DNA of 64,000 nt from Rhabdothermincola salaria (GTDB taxonomy: Bacteria > Actinomycetota > Acidimicrobiia > Acidimicrobiales > Acidimicrobilacustridaceae): NCBI RefSeq assembly GCF_021246445.1, contig NZ_JAJQXW010000003.1:124001-188000 (forward strand), written 5' to 3'. The translations under genes and the position numbers were made by a program. A model generated the notes under the pieces. It was not told where the DNA came from and did no database searches. It saw only the letters and a list, made by a program, of their open reading frames with translations. Shown here piece after piece: positions 29,313-38,072 of the stretch (the stretch's first letter is position 1; the number at the start of each line of letters is the position of its first letter).

Positions 29313-32300
29313 CTACGAGACCTTCTCGCTGACGACCTTGCTGGAACCGCCGGGCTGCATGGACACGCCGTAGAGGCAGTCGGCGGCCTCCATGGTGCGC
29401 TTCTGGTGGGTGACGATGACCAGCTGAGCATCGGCGCGGAACTCGGCCACGAGACCCAGGAAGCGGTGCAGGTTCACGTCGTCGAGGGCGGCCTCGACCT
29501 CGTCCATCACGTAGAACGGCGACGGGCGGCTGCGGAACACGGCGAACAGGTAGGCCAGGGCGGTGAGGCTGCGCTCGCCACCCGACAGCAGCGACAGCTT
29601 GCGCACGTTCTTGCCCGAGGGCTTGGCCTCCACCTCGATGCCGGTGGTGAGCAGGTTCTCGGGATCGGTGAGCTTGAGACGCCCCTCCCCACCGGGGAAC
29701 AGCATCGAGAAGAGGGCTTCGAAGTTGGCGGCCACGTCGGCGAAGGCCGCGGCGAACACGCTGACGATCTCGGCATCGATGGCGCGGATGATCTTGGAGA
29801 GCTCGCGGCGGCTCTCCTTCACGTCGTCGAGCTGGTTCTGGAGGAACTCGTGACGCTCCTGGAGGGCCTCGTACTCCTCGAGCGCCAGCGGGTTGATGGG
29901 TCCCATCAGGCGCAGGTCGCGCTCGAGCTCGCGGATGCGGGCCGCGGGCGACACGCCGTCGGGCAGCTCGGGGCGGTCGGTGGCGATGGCGACGTCGGGC
30001 TCGCAGTCGAGGTCGCGCCGCAGGGCCTCGACCGCCGTCTCGATGCGCAGCTTCACCTCGGCGTCGTCGAGCTCGGCGCGCTGCAGCAGCTCGCGCTGCT
30101 CGCCGAGCGCCTTCTCCTCGCCGGCTCGCTCGCGGCGCAGCTGGTCGAGGCGGGCCGCCACCTGACGGGCGGCCTCGGACTGACGGCGGCGCCGCTCGCG
30201 CAGGTCGGTGAGGTTGTCGTCGATGGTGACGGTGCTCTCGGTGACCACCGCGGCGAGGCGATCGAGGGCGACCTGGGTGCGGTCGAGCTCGAGGCGGCGG
30301 GACTCGGCGGCGGTCCGTTCGGCCGCCGCTCCCTCGAGGCGGGTCTCGACCTCGCTCAGGCGCCGCCCAAGGAACTGGCGCCGCTCGCCGACCGCCGCCG
30401 TCTGGACCTCGAGATCGCTGCGCAGCCCCCCGACCGAGCCGGCCTGCTCCTCCAGCCGCGAGCGGGCCTCGGACATGCGCTGAGCCGCCTCGGCCAGCTC
30501 GGCGTCGGCTGACTCGAGCTCAGGCAGGCGGGCCTCGAGCTCGGTGATGCGGGCGTCCTCGCGCTCGACCCGTTCGGCCAGCTCGGCGAGGTGGCCCTGG
30601 AGGGCCTCGGCCTCGGTGGCGGCGTCGCGGCGGTCGGTCTCGACGCGCTGGAGGCGGTCGGCGGCCGCCGTGAGACGGCTGTCGTTGGCGTCGAGATCCT
30701 TGGTGAGGTCGGCCTCCACCTGACGGGCCTGGGCCAGCTCGGCGCGGGCGGCGGTGAGGCGCTCGTCGGCCCGAGACGCGGCCTCGGCCGCGTCTGCGGC
30801 CCGGGTGCGGGCGTCGTCGAGGGCGGCGCCCGTGGCCCCCGACCCGGCCACGCCCACCCGCCAACCGGTGAGGGCGAAGCGGTCGCCGTCGGCGGTGACG
30901 GCGATGGCGTCGGGATGGGCGAGGGCCACGTCGACCGCCTCGGCCCACCCACCGTCGACGACCACCGCGGCGCCGACGAGGGCGTCGAGGAGGGTCTCGA
31001 CGTCGGGACGGGTGGCGCGGACGTGGGCTCGCAACGGCACGCCCACCGGCGGCGCCGAGCGGGGTGCCAGCCGGGCGCCGAGCGCGATGACGGCCCCGGA
31101 CAGGGCCTCGCCGTGCAGGGCTTCGAGGGCCCGACGACCGGCGGCGACGTCGTCGACCACCACGGCCAGGAGGGCCTCGCCCATGGCCGCCTCGAACGCC
31201 GCCTCCCAGCCGGGGTCGACCTCGACCAGGTCGAGCACCGTGCCGAGGACGCCTTCGACGCCGGCCAGGCGTTCGGCGCCGGCCCGCGAGCGCGCCTCGT
31301 CGAGCGCCAGGTCGAGGGCCTCGACGCGTGCCTGCCAGGCATGGCGCTCGCCCTCGGCGTCGCGATGGGCCCGTTCCGCCTCGTCCAGGGCCTGCTGAGC
31401 CCCCTGCACCCGCTGCTCGGCGGCATCGATGGCCTCCACCAGGGGCAGCTCGGCCCGCTCGGCGGCCATCAGCTCCTCGCGGAGGCGCTCGGCCTCGGCG
31501 GCCAGCGCGGTGAGCCGGTCGGCCAGGGCGTCGGACCGGGACCGCACGCGCTCCTGCTCGGCGCGGCCCCGCTCGGCGGCCGCCCGCAGGGCCCCCAGCT
31601 CGCCGCGGACCTCGGCCGCGGCGCCGGTGGGGGCCGGCACCCCGGTGGCCCACTCGCCCTCGAAGTCCTGGCGTTCGGCGGCGAGGCGGGCCTCGGCGGC
31701 GGCCAGGTCGTCGGCGAGCGGCGCCAGGCGCTCCTCCTCGGCGGCGACCTCGGCCAACTCGGTGGCCAGGCGCGCCGCTTCGGCCTCCAGCGAGGCGATC
31801 ACGCCTTGGTCGACGGACGCACCCCGGGCCCGTTCGACGCCTCGCCGGCGTTCGGTGAGCAGCGCGGTGAGGCCACGAGCCTGCTGGAACAGCGATTCGT
31901 AGACGGCCAGCGAGTCGCCCAGGTCGTCGCCGCCCATGGCCGAGAGCTCGGCCTCGGTGGCCATGACCGCCGTGTCGAGGTCGGCGAGGCGGGCACGATG
32001 GCGGCGCTCGGCGACCTGCAGCTCGGTGCGGCGACTGGCCCCCTGCTCGAGCCGGGTGCGCAGGCCGTGCAGCTCACGGCCGGCCACGTGGATGCGCAGC
32101 GCGGTGAGCTCGGCCACCACGTCGCCGTAGCGGCGAGCTGCGTCGGCCTGGCGCTCGAGCGGTCGCAGCTGGCGCCGCACCTCGCGCAGGAGGTCCTGGA
32201 GCCGAGTGAGGTTGCCCTCAGTGGCGGCCAGCCGCCGCTCGGACTTCTCCTTGCGCCGGCGGAACTTGAGCACGCCGGCCGCCTCCTCGATGACCGCCCG

Positions 32301-32771
32301 CCGGTCCTCGGGGCGGGCGTTGAGCACCGCGTCGATCTGGCCCTGGCTGATGATCACGTGCTGCTGACGACCCACACCGGAATCCGAGAGGAGCTCCTGG
32401 ATGTCGAGGAGCCGGCACGGCACGCCGTTGATGGCGTACTCGCTGTCGCCGGAGCGGAACAGCGTGCGGGTGATCGTGACCTCGGTGAACTCGATGGGCA
32501 GCTGCCCCGAGGTGTTGTCGACGGTGAGGCTGACCTCGGCCCGGCCGAGTGCGGACCGCTTGGAGGTGCCGGCGAAGATGACGTCGTCCATCTTCTGGGA
32601 GCGCACCGCCGAGGGGGCCTGGGCCCCCAGCACCCACCCGATGGCGTCGACGACGTTGGACTTGCCCGACCCGTTGGGACCCACGACGACGGTGACCCCG
32701 GGCTCGAGGTCGAGCGCGGTGGCGTCGGCGAAGGACTTGAAGCCCTTCATGGAGAGGCGCTTGAGGTACAT
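29313..32771 (-). CDS. smc: Chromosome segregation ATPase SMC
   Basis: Condensin subunit of 1152 residues. Walker A GPNGSGKSN at about 32-40, two long coiled coils around a flexible hinge in the middle third, then the ABC signature LLSGGERSLTALA and Walker B FYVMDEVEAALDD near the C-terminus. Q-loop region FTEVTITRTLFRSGDSEYAING is typical. It is the last gene of the rsmD-to-smc operon and follows mutM by 54 bases. ScpA and ScpB genes are not in the window. Confidence 0.97.
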   Translation of the reverse strand: MYLKRLSMKGFKSFADATALDLEPGVTVVVGPNGSGKSNVVDAIGWVLGAQAPSAVRSQKMDDVIFAGTSKRSALGRAEVSLTVDNTSGQLPIEFTEVTITRTLFRSGDSEYAINGVPCRLLDIQELLSDSGVGRQQHVIISQGQIDAVLNARPEDRRAVIEEAAGVLKFRRRKEKSERRLAATEGNLTRLQDLLREVRRQLRPLERQADAARRYGDVVAELTALRIHVAGRELHGLRTRLEQGASRRTELQVAERRHRARLADLDTAVMATEAELSAMGGDDLGDSLAVYESLFQQARGLTALLTERRRGVERARGASVDQGVIASLEAEAARLATELAEVAAEEERLAPLADDLAAAEARLAAERQDFEGEWATGVPAPTGAAAEVRGELGALRAAAERGRAEQERVRSRSDALADRLTALAAEAERLREELMAAERAELPLVEAIDAAEQRVQGAQQALDEAERAHRDAEGERHAWQARVEALDLALDEARSRAGAERLAGVEGVLGTVLDLVEVDPGWEAAFEAAMGEALLAVVVDDVAAGRRALEALHGEALSGAVIALGARLAPRSAPPVGVPLRAHVRATRPDVETLLDALVGAAVVVDGGWAEAVDVALAHPDAIAVTADGDRFALTGWRVGVAGSGATGAALDDARTRAADAAEAASRADERLTAARAELAQARQVEADLTKDLDANDSRLTAAADRLQRVETDRRDAATEAEALQGHLAELAERVEREDARITELEARLPELESADAELAEAAQRMSEARSRLEEQAGSVGGLRSDLEVQTAAVGERRQFLGRRLSEVETRLEGAAAERTAAESRRLELDRTQVALDRLAAVVTESTVTIDDNLTDLRERRRRQSEAARQVAARLDQLRRERAGEEKALGEQRELLQRAELDDAEVKLRIETAVEALRRDLDCEPDVAIATDRPELPDGVSPAARIRELERDLRLMGPINPLALEEYEALQERHEFLQNQLDDVKESRRELSKIIRAIDAEIVSVFAAAFADVAANFEALFSMLFPGGEGRLKLTDPENLLTTGIEVEAKPSGKNVRKLSLLSGGERSLTALAYLFAVFRSRPSPFYVMDEVEAALDDVNLHRFLGLVAEFRADAQLVIVTHQKRTMEAADCLYGVSMQPGGSSKVVSEKVS

Positions 32772-32825
32772 CGGGACTCGTCGGGGCTCGGGCCTGGTGG
32801 GCGGTGGACGGCGCGGACGGTCCGG

Positions 32826-33662
32826 TCAGACCTGACAGACGTCGCAGTAGAAGGTGGACCGGCCGGAGAACTTCGACTTCACGATGTCGTGACGGCGACA
32901 GCGCCGGCAGGGCTGCTTCTCGCGGTCGTACACCTGGTGGTGCTGCTGGTACTCGCCGGGCTTGCCGTTGAGGTCGACGTACTGGGCGTCGGCCAACGTG
33001 GACCCGCCGTACTTGATGGCCTCGTGGAGGATCTCGACCAGCGACCGGTACAGGCGCCGGATCTCCTGGGTGGTGAGCGAGGCCGTGTCGCGGTCGTAGC
33101 GCAGGCCGGCGTCGAAGAGGATCTCGTCGGAGTAGATGTTGCCGATCCCGGCGATGAGGGACTGGTCCATCAGGAACGCCTTGAGCTTCATGGGCTTGCG
33201 GCGCAGGAGGTGGCCGAAGTCGACCCACGACATGGGCGCCTCGACCGGGTCGACCCCGAGCTCGGACAGCTCCGGGATCTCCGAGGTGACCTCGTCGGGC
33301 GTGGCCACGAAGAGCTCGCCGAAAGTGCGGGGGTCGACGAAGCGGAGCTGGCCCCCCTGGGTGAAGGCGATGACCACGTGGGTGTGGGGGGCCATGGGCT
33401 CCTTGGGGGTGGCCCGCAGGAGCTGGCCGCTCATGCGCAGGTGCACGACCAGGACGTCGCCCGAGTCGAGCGGCATGAGCAGGTACTTGCCCTTGCGCTG
33501 GGCGCCGGTGATCTTCACCCCCTCGAGCCGGGAGGCGAACTCCTCCGGCGTCTGGCGGCGCACGGAGCGGTCGCCCGTGACCTCCACGGCCTTGATCTTC
33601 TTGCCGACGACCTCTCGTTCGAGCTCTCGACGGATGGTCTCGACCTCGGGCAGCTCAGGCAT
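32826..33662 (-). CDS. mutM: Formamidopyrimidine-DNA glycosylase
   Basis: Bifunctional glycosylase/AP lyase that removes 8-oxoguanine and FapyG. The 278-residue product begins MPELPEVETIRRELE with catalytic P1 (after Met removal) and E2, has the central lysine in QRKGKYLL, and the C-terminal zinc finger CRRC-x16-CDVC. ATG 33662 is chosen since the catalytic proline must follow the initiator Met. It overlaps the rnc end by 8 bp, and smc follows. Confidence 0.95.
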   Translation of the reverse strand: MPELPEVETIRRELEREVVGKKIKAVEVTGDRSVRRQTPEEFASRLEGVKITGAQRKGKYLLMPLDSGDVLVVHLRMSGQLLRATPKEPMAPHTHVVIAFTQGGQLRFVDPRTFGELFVATPDEVTSEIPELSELGVDPVEAPMSWVDFGHLLRRKPMKLKAFLMDQSLIAGIGNIYSDEILFDAGLRYDRDTASLTTQEIRRLYRSLVEILHEAIKYGGSTLADAQYVDLNGKPGEYQQHHQVYDREKQPCRRCRRHDIVKSKFSGRSTFYCDVCQV

Positions 33663-34461
33663 GGCCCTGCTCGCTCTCGTTCTGGGATGGGGATGGTCCG
33701 GGGGCCACGACGAGGTCGTCGTCCCCGGCGCGGATCGTGGATGGGCCGGCGGCGCCATCCGGGACGTCGGCGGCCGCGCCGAGGGCGGACAGCGCGTCGC
33801 CGGCGGCCGCCTGCTCGGCGAGCTTCTTGGAGCGGCCCTGGCCTCGACCCACGACGCGGCCCTCGAGGCGGACCTCGGCGTAGAAGCGCTTGTCGTGGTC
33901 CGGGCCGTCGTCGGTGAGCTCGTAGGCGGGGAGCTCGTCGTGGCGCTGGGCGGCCAGCTCCTGCAGCTTGGTCTTGTGGTCGGTGCCTCCGGGGCCGTCG
34001 GCCACCTCGGCCGCGATGCGGGCGCCGAGCTGGGCGAGGATCACCGCCCGGGCGGCGTCGAGGCCGCCGTCGAGGTACACCGCACCGATGACGGCCTCGA
34101 CCGCATCGGCGAGGATGGAGCGCTTGGACCGTCCCCCGGTCGCGTCCTCGCCCTTGCCCAGGCGCAGCACCGGACCGAGCTCGAGCTCGGCGCCGACCTC
34201 GGCCAGCACGGGCGCGCTCACCACGCCGGCTCGGGACTTGGCCAGCGAACCCTCGGGAAGCGTGGGGTTGGCGCGGAACAGGTCGTCGGCCACGACGAGG
34301 CCCAGCACGGCGTCGCCCAGGAACTCGAGACGCTCGTTGGACTCCTCGCCGGCGTTCTCCGCGCACCACGAGCGGTGCGTCAGCGCCAGGACCAGCAAGT
34401 GGGGATCGCCGAAGGCGTGTCCCAGCCGCCGGGCGAGCGAGGCCAGAGGGTCGGTGCTCAG
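33655..34461 (-). CDS. rnc: Ribonuclease III, probable CTG start
   Basis: Double-stranded-RNA endonuclease that processes rRNA precursors. The RNase III domain has NERLEFLGDAVLGLVVADDLF and DAVEAVIGAVYLDGG; a dsRNA-binding domain follows, plus an acidic tail of about 40 residues. The first ATG/GTG/TTG in frame is TTG 34398, but the upstream frame encodes LASLARRLGHAFGDPHLL, which matches the first helix of E. coli RNase III. No canonical start lies between that helix and acpP; CTG 34461, 4 bases past the acpP stop and after GAGG, is the best candidate. Length from there is 268 residues. acpP is upstream, and mutM overlaps the end. Confidence 0.9.
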   Translation of the reverse strand: MSTDPLASLARRLGHAFGDPHLLVLALTHRSWCAENAGEESNERLEFLGDAVLGLVVADDLFRANPTLPEGSLAKSRAGVVSAPVLAEVGAELELGPVLRLGKGEDATGGRSKRSILADAVEAVIGAVYLDGGLDAARAVILAQLGARIAAEVADGPGGTDHKTKLQELAAQRHDELPAYELTDDGPDHDKRFYAEVRLEGRVVGRGQGRSKKLAEQAAAGDALSALGAAADVPDGAAGPSTIRAGDDDLVVAPGPSPSQNESEQGHA

Positions 34462-34465
34462 CGCC

Positions 34466-34756
34466 TCAGCCCAGCTTGGCGACGACGTAGTCGACGGCGT
34501 CTCGGACGGTCTTGAGGTCCTCGAGGTCCTCGTCCTCGATGCGGAACCCGACGTTGCGCTCGCCGAGCTCCTCCTCGAGCGCCTCGACGAGCTCGATCAG
34601 CGCCAGGCTGTCGGCGTCGAGGTCGTCGGCGAAGCTGTCGCCTTCGTTGATCGACGTGGGCTCGACCTCGAGGATGTCGGCCAACCGGTCACGGATCAGG
34701 TCGATGACCGCCTGGCGGTCCATCGGGGGCTGCTCGACGTGGGTCTCTGCGGGCAC
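34466..34756 (-). CDS. acpP: Acyl carrier protein
   Basis: Carries acyl chains on 4'-phosphopantetheine in fatty acid synthesis. The 96-residue product has the attachment motif DADSLALIEL with the modified serine near 50. GTG 34756 has GGAG 9 nt upstream; ATG 34723 would remove an 11-residue extension. It is slightly longer than usual ACP (about 78). It sits between plsX and rnc, a common arrangement. A possible own promoter lies at 34791-34796. Confidence 0.94.
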   Translation of the reverse strand: MPAETHVEQPPMDRQAVIDLIRDRLADILEVEPTSINEGDSFADDLDADSLALIELVEALEEELGERNVGFRIEDEDLEDLKTVRDAVDYVVAKLG

Positions 34757-34790
34757 GACGCTGTTCTCCTGCTCGGGGTGGGGTCGGTCG

Positions 34791-34796
34791 ATCCTA
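34791..34796 (-). promoter_or_regulatory. Possible -10 of acpP
   Basis: TAGGAT on the minus strand 34 nt before the acpP start in the 117-bp gap after plsX. No good -35 is visible. Confidence 0.35.
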
Positions 34797-34873
34797 CAGT
34801 GGGCCGCGTTCGTGCGCTTGTGAACGCCGGCGGGCTCGGGCGCCGGCCGGTGGCGGCCCGCGAGGGGTGGGAT

Positions 34874-35887
34874 CTAGGCCGGGCGGATGGTGCGGGCCAG
34901 ATGGCCGACCACGTCGCCCTGGACCATGTCGCGGGCCACGCGAACGGCGTTGACCACCGCCGTGGCCGACGACGAGCCGTGGCTGATGATGCACACGCCG
35001 TCGACCCCGAGGAGCATGGCTCCGCCGGTGTTCTCGGGATCGAGCTGTTGGTGCAGCGGCACCAGCGCCGGCCACAGGGCCGCGCTGGCCTCCCGGGCCT
35101 CGTCGGAGGAGTCGAAGGCGGCGAGCAGCCCGGCGACGATGGCCTCGAGGCCGCCCTCGAGGGTCTTGAGGGCCACGTTGCCCGTGAAGCCGTCGGTGAC
35201 CACCACGTCGGCGGCGTCGGTCATGAGGTCACGCCCCTCGACGTTGCCGGCGAAGGTCGCCCCGGCGGTGGCCAGCCACTCGCCCTCGGCCAGCAGGGCG
35301 TGCGTCTCCTTCACCAGGGGGGATCCCTTGGTGGGCTCCTCGCCGATGGAGAGCAGCGCCACTCGCGGCTCGGCCACCCCGAAGCGCTCGCGGGCGTAGA
35401 CCGCCCCCATCTGGGCGAACTGCACCAGCCACTCGGGGCTGCACTCGGCGTTGGCCCCGGCATCGAGCAGGACGGTCGGGGTCGACCCCAACACCGGGAT
35501 CGGCGTGGCGATCGCCGGACGCTGCACGCCCTTGATGCGCCCCATCCGCAGCAAGGCGCTGGCCATGGTGGCCCCGGTGTTGCCGGCGCTGACCATGGCC
35601 GATGCTCGGCCGTCGCGCACGGCCTCGGCGGCGCGCACCAGCGAGGAGTCCTTCATGCGCCGGACGCTGGCGGCGGCGTCGGCATCCATGGCGATGACCT
35701 CGGAGGCCGGGATCACCTCGAGCCCACCGGTGTCGGTGAGCTCCTCGGGCCGGCCCACCAACACGACGGGGACGCCGAGCTCGTCGACCGCCCGGAGGGC
35801 GCCGGCCACGATCTCACCCGGTGCCTTGTCGCCGCCCATGGCGTCGACGGCGATCGGGAGCATGGGCCCGGTGGAGGCGTCGGTCAC
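34874..35887 (-). CDS. plsX: Phosphate acyltransferase PlsX
   Basis: Converts acyl-ACP to acyl-phosphate for phospholipid synthesis. 337 residues with PIAVDAMGGDKAPGEIV at the N-terminus, VSAGNTGATMASALLRMGRI near 97, DAGANAECSPEWL and a GFTGNVALKTLEG stretch, all standard for the family. Membrane-associated but without a membrane helix. It follows rpmF by 13 bases, the widespread rpmF-plsX order, and leads to acpP. Confidence 0.95.
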   Translation of the reverse strand: MTDASTGPMLPIAVDAMGGDKAPGEIVAGALRAVDELGVPVVLVGRPEELTDTGGLEVIPASEVIAMDADAAASVRRMKDSSLVRAAEAVRDGRASAMVSAGNTGATMASALLRMGRIKGVQRPAIATPIPVLGSTPTVLLDAGANAECSPEWLVQFAQMGAVYARERFGVAEPRVALLSIGEEPTKGSPLVKETHALLAEGEWLATAGATFAGNVEGRDLMTDAADVVVTDGFTGNVALKTLEGGLEAIVAGLLAAFDSSDEAREASAALWPALVPLHQQLDPENTGGAMLLGVDGVCIISHGSSSATAVVNAVRVARDMVQGDVVGHLARTIRPA

Positions 35888-35900
35888 GGGCTGCCCGACG

Positions 35901-36080
35901 TCAGTCGACGTCGATGGCCTGGCGGCCGTGGTACCAGCCGCAGTTGCCGCACACCACGTGCGGGCGCTTCACGGCGCCGCAACGCGGGCAGGTGCTGCGC
36001 GAAGGGACGCTGAGGCGCCATGCCGACGCCCGGCGGCTGCGGCTCTTCGACTTGGAGGTCTTCTTCTTGGGGACGGCCAT
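35901..36080 (-). CDS. rpmF: 50S ribosomal protein L32
   Basis: 59-residue ribosomal protein starting MAVPKKKTSKSKSRSRRAS with a zinc ribbon CPRC...CGNC at residues about 32-48. All four cysteines are present, so it is the zinc-containing form. Located between the DUF177 gene and plsX, as in many bacteria. Confidence 0.96.
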   Translation of the reverse strand: MAVPKKKTSKSKSRSRRASAWRLSVPSRSTCPRCGAVKRPHVVCGNCGWYHGRQAIDVD

Positions 36081-36173
36081 CGTTCTTCCTGGCGCGAGGG
36101 GGCTCGAACGGCCCGCGGCTTGGGGGACCCCCCGGCGCGGCACAGAGCCGGCCCGGGGCACGAAGGCGAGAGT

Positions 36174-36722
36174 CTATCCCCGGTCGTCGTCGGAATCGAA
36201 GTGCAGCTCGGAGAGGGCCGCCCAGCGGGGGTCGCCTCCGGGGGCGTCGTCGGTCTCGTCGTCGGGTGGGGACTCGCCCACCTGGTCGCCCGGGAGCGCC
36301 GGGAACAGCTCTGGCGCAGGACCACGGCAGTCCGGCCCGCACAGGGGAGCGAGCGGGAGCGCCAGCAGGGCGGCGTCGCGCACCATCGGTTCGAGGTCGA
36401 CGGTGTCGTCGCTGCACGGGTAGGTCTCGCCCTCCACCGGGTGGGGTTCGAAGATCTCCTTGACGTCGGCGCGGGTCTCGGCGCGCACCGCCGTGAGGCA
36501 ACGCCGGCAGTCGCCCTCCCACGGCACGGTGACGCTGCCGGTGGCGACGACGCCGGTGCTCAGGGCCTCCAGCTCGACGTCGACGAGGACGTCGGCACCA
36601 TCGGGCACCAGCGCCGTGGTGATGGCCAGCCCGGCCATGGGCACCCGCTCCGTGAACCGGCGGCGGCTGCCCGGGCGCCGCCGCAGCTCGGCGATGGGCA
36701 CCACGAGGGGCCGTGTGGTCAT
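36174..36722 (-). CDS. DUF177/YceD family protein
   Basis: 182-residue cytoplasmic protein. YceD in plants and bacteria has been linked to 23S rRNA accumulation. Contains GSVTVPWEGDCRRCLTAV and CGPDCRGPAPEL, two Cys pairs which may bind zinc, as in other actinobacterial forms. A variable acidic tail follows (DDETDDAPGGDP). The neighbourhood with rpmF downstream is diagnostic for the family. Confidence 0.9.
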   Translation of the reverse strand: MTTRPLVVPIAELRRRPGSRRRFTERVPMAGLAITTALVPDGADVLVDVELEALSTGVVATGSVTVPWEGDCRRCLTAVRAETRADVKEIFEPHPVEGETYPCSDDTVDLEPMVRDAALLALPLAPLCGPDCRGPAPELFPALPGDQVGESPPDDETDDAPGGDPRWAALSELHFDSDDDRG

Positions 36723-36771
36723 CGGTGCCCTCCTGTGGGGCCGCGCCGCGATGGCACGGACCGGGACGTGA

Positions 36772-37599
36772 TCAGGACAGGTCCTGATCGAAGAACGTGG
36801 CCTCCGCGTCGTCGCGGTCGGATGCGGCCGAGGGCGGGGGCGGCCGCTTGGAGTGGTCCTCCGCGCCGCTGCGCCGAGCCGCCCGCGCCGCGCTCAGCTC
36901 GTCGTCCGCGGCGTCGGAGTCGTCGGTGTCGTCGGTGTCGTCGTCGATGCTCCCGGCGGCGCGCTCGGCGGGGTCGTCGTCGGCCACGAGCGGCGCACCG
37001 GCCCGGAGGTCGTCGTGGAGGGTGCCGCGGTCGGCGCCGGTGGTGCCCAGCGGCGGGGTCTCGGCTGCCTCCTCGAGCAGGTTGGTGCCTTGGAGCTTGG
37101 TCCGGCCCGCGGCGACGAGCTTCTGGGTGCGCTCGAGCACGATCTCGAAGCTGGCCAGCTTCTGGTCGCAGAAGTCCTCCACCTCGTGGCGCAGCCGGCG
37201 AGCGTCGGCCTCGGCGGCGTCGACGATGCCGTAGGCGCGGTGCTCGGCCGCCTTGACGACCTCGGTGCGCTGCACCATGCGCTCGGCGCGAGCGCGCGCC
37301 TGCTCCACGATCTCGTCGGCCTCGTGGCGGGTGCGGGCCAGGAACTCCTCGCGCTCCTTCAGCAACCACCGCGACGCCCGGAGCTCCTCGGGGAGGCGTT
37401 CGAGCGCCTCGTCGATCAGTTCGAGCACCTCGTCCTTGGCGATCATCGACGACGCCGACAACGGCACCGGCCGGGCCGCGTCGATGATGTCGCGCAGGTG
37501 CAACAGCACGTCCTCGGTCTCCGCCGGGTGGTACTGCGCCCCGACGGGTGGAGGGGTGAGGTCGAGGTCGAGATCGCTCTCGGGGTCGAAGTCGCTCAC
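36772..37599 (-). CDS. SepIVA-like coiled-coil protein
   Basis: 275-residue cytoplasmic protein. Residues about 48-170 are a charged coiled coil (ALERLPEELRASRWLLKERE, ADARRLRHEVEDF) resembling DivIVA or the ATP-synthase b subunit, followed by an unstructured acidic tail with repeated DDTDD. In mycobacteria the equivalent position, between coaD-like and DUF177-rnc genes, belongs to SepIVA, which organises septation and wall precursor enzymes. The start overlaps the coaD stop by 4 bp. Assignment is based on fold and gene order; direct similarity would need a profile search. Confidence 0.7.
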   Translation of the reverse strand: MSDFDPESDLDLDLTPPPVGAQYHPAETEDVLLHLRDIIDAARPVPLSASSMIAKDEVLELIDEALERLPEELRASRWLLKEREEFLARTRHEADEIVEQARARAERMVQRTEVVKAAEHRAYGIVDAAEADARRLRHEVEDFCDQKLASFEIVLERTQKLVAAGRTKLQGTNLLEEAAETPPLGTTGADRGTLHDDLRAGAPLVADDDPAERAAGSIDDDTDDTDDSDAADDELSAARAARRSGAEDHSKRPPPPSAASDRDDAEATFFDQDLS

Positions 37600-38072
37600 G
37601 TTCCGCTCTCCTTGAGCCGTTTGGCGACCGACTGGGGCACCATCCCGGAGATGTCGCCGCCGAAGCGGTGCACCTCGCGGATGAGCCGGGAGGCCAGGAA
37701 GGAGTTGCCCGACGCCGAGGGGATGAAGAGCGTGTCGACGCCGGAGATCTTGTGGTTCATCTGGGCCATCTGCAGCTCGGACTCGAAGTCCGAGACCGCC
37801 CGGAGGCCCTTGACGATGAAGTCGGCCCGCAGGTCGCGGGCCAGGTCGACGACCAGCGAGGCGAACATGGTGACGGTGACGTTGTCGAGGTGCCCGACGG
37901 TCTCCTCGAGCATCTCGCGCCGCTCGTCGAGGTTGAACAGCGGTGTCCCCTTCTGCGGGTTGCGCATGGCGGCCACGACCACGTGATCGAAGAGGCGCGC
38001 AGCCGTCTCGATGATCTCGAGATGGCCGTTGTGGATCGGATCGAACGATCCGGGATAGAGCACGCGGGTCAC
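37596..38072 (-). CDS. coaD: Phosphopantetheine adenylyltransferase
   Basis: Fourth step of coenzyme A synthesis (4'-phosphopantetheine + ATP to dephospho-CoA). The 158-residue product begins VTRVLYPGSFDPIHNGHLEI with the HxGH-type nucleotidyl transferase motif (HNGH), and has ADFIVKGLRAVSDFE and PSASGNSFLASRLIRE. GTG 38072 overlaps the rsmD stop by 4 bp. Compact normal length. Confidence 0.96.
   Translation of the reverse strand: MTRVLYPGSFDPIHNGHLEIIETAARLFDHVVVAAMRNPQKGTPLFNLDERREMLEETVGHLDNVTVTMFASLVVDLARDLRADFIVKGLRAVSDFESELQMAQMNHKISGVDTLFIPSASGNSFLASRLIREVHRFGGDISGMVPQSVAKRLKESGT

Noticed and set aside
30591-33917. A 1108-residue open frame on the plus strand across smc, mutM and rnc
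   Set aside because: It is antisense to three clear genes and consists of GC-driven low-complexity Gly/Val/His/Leu residues. Very high GC removes stop codons from shadow frames.
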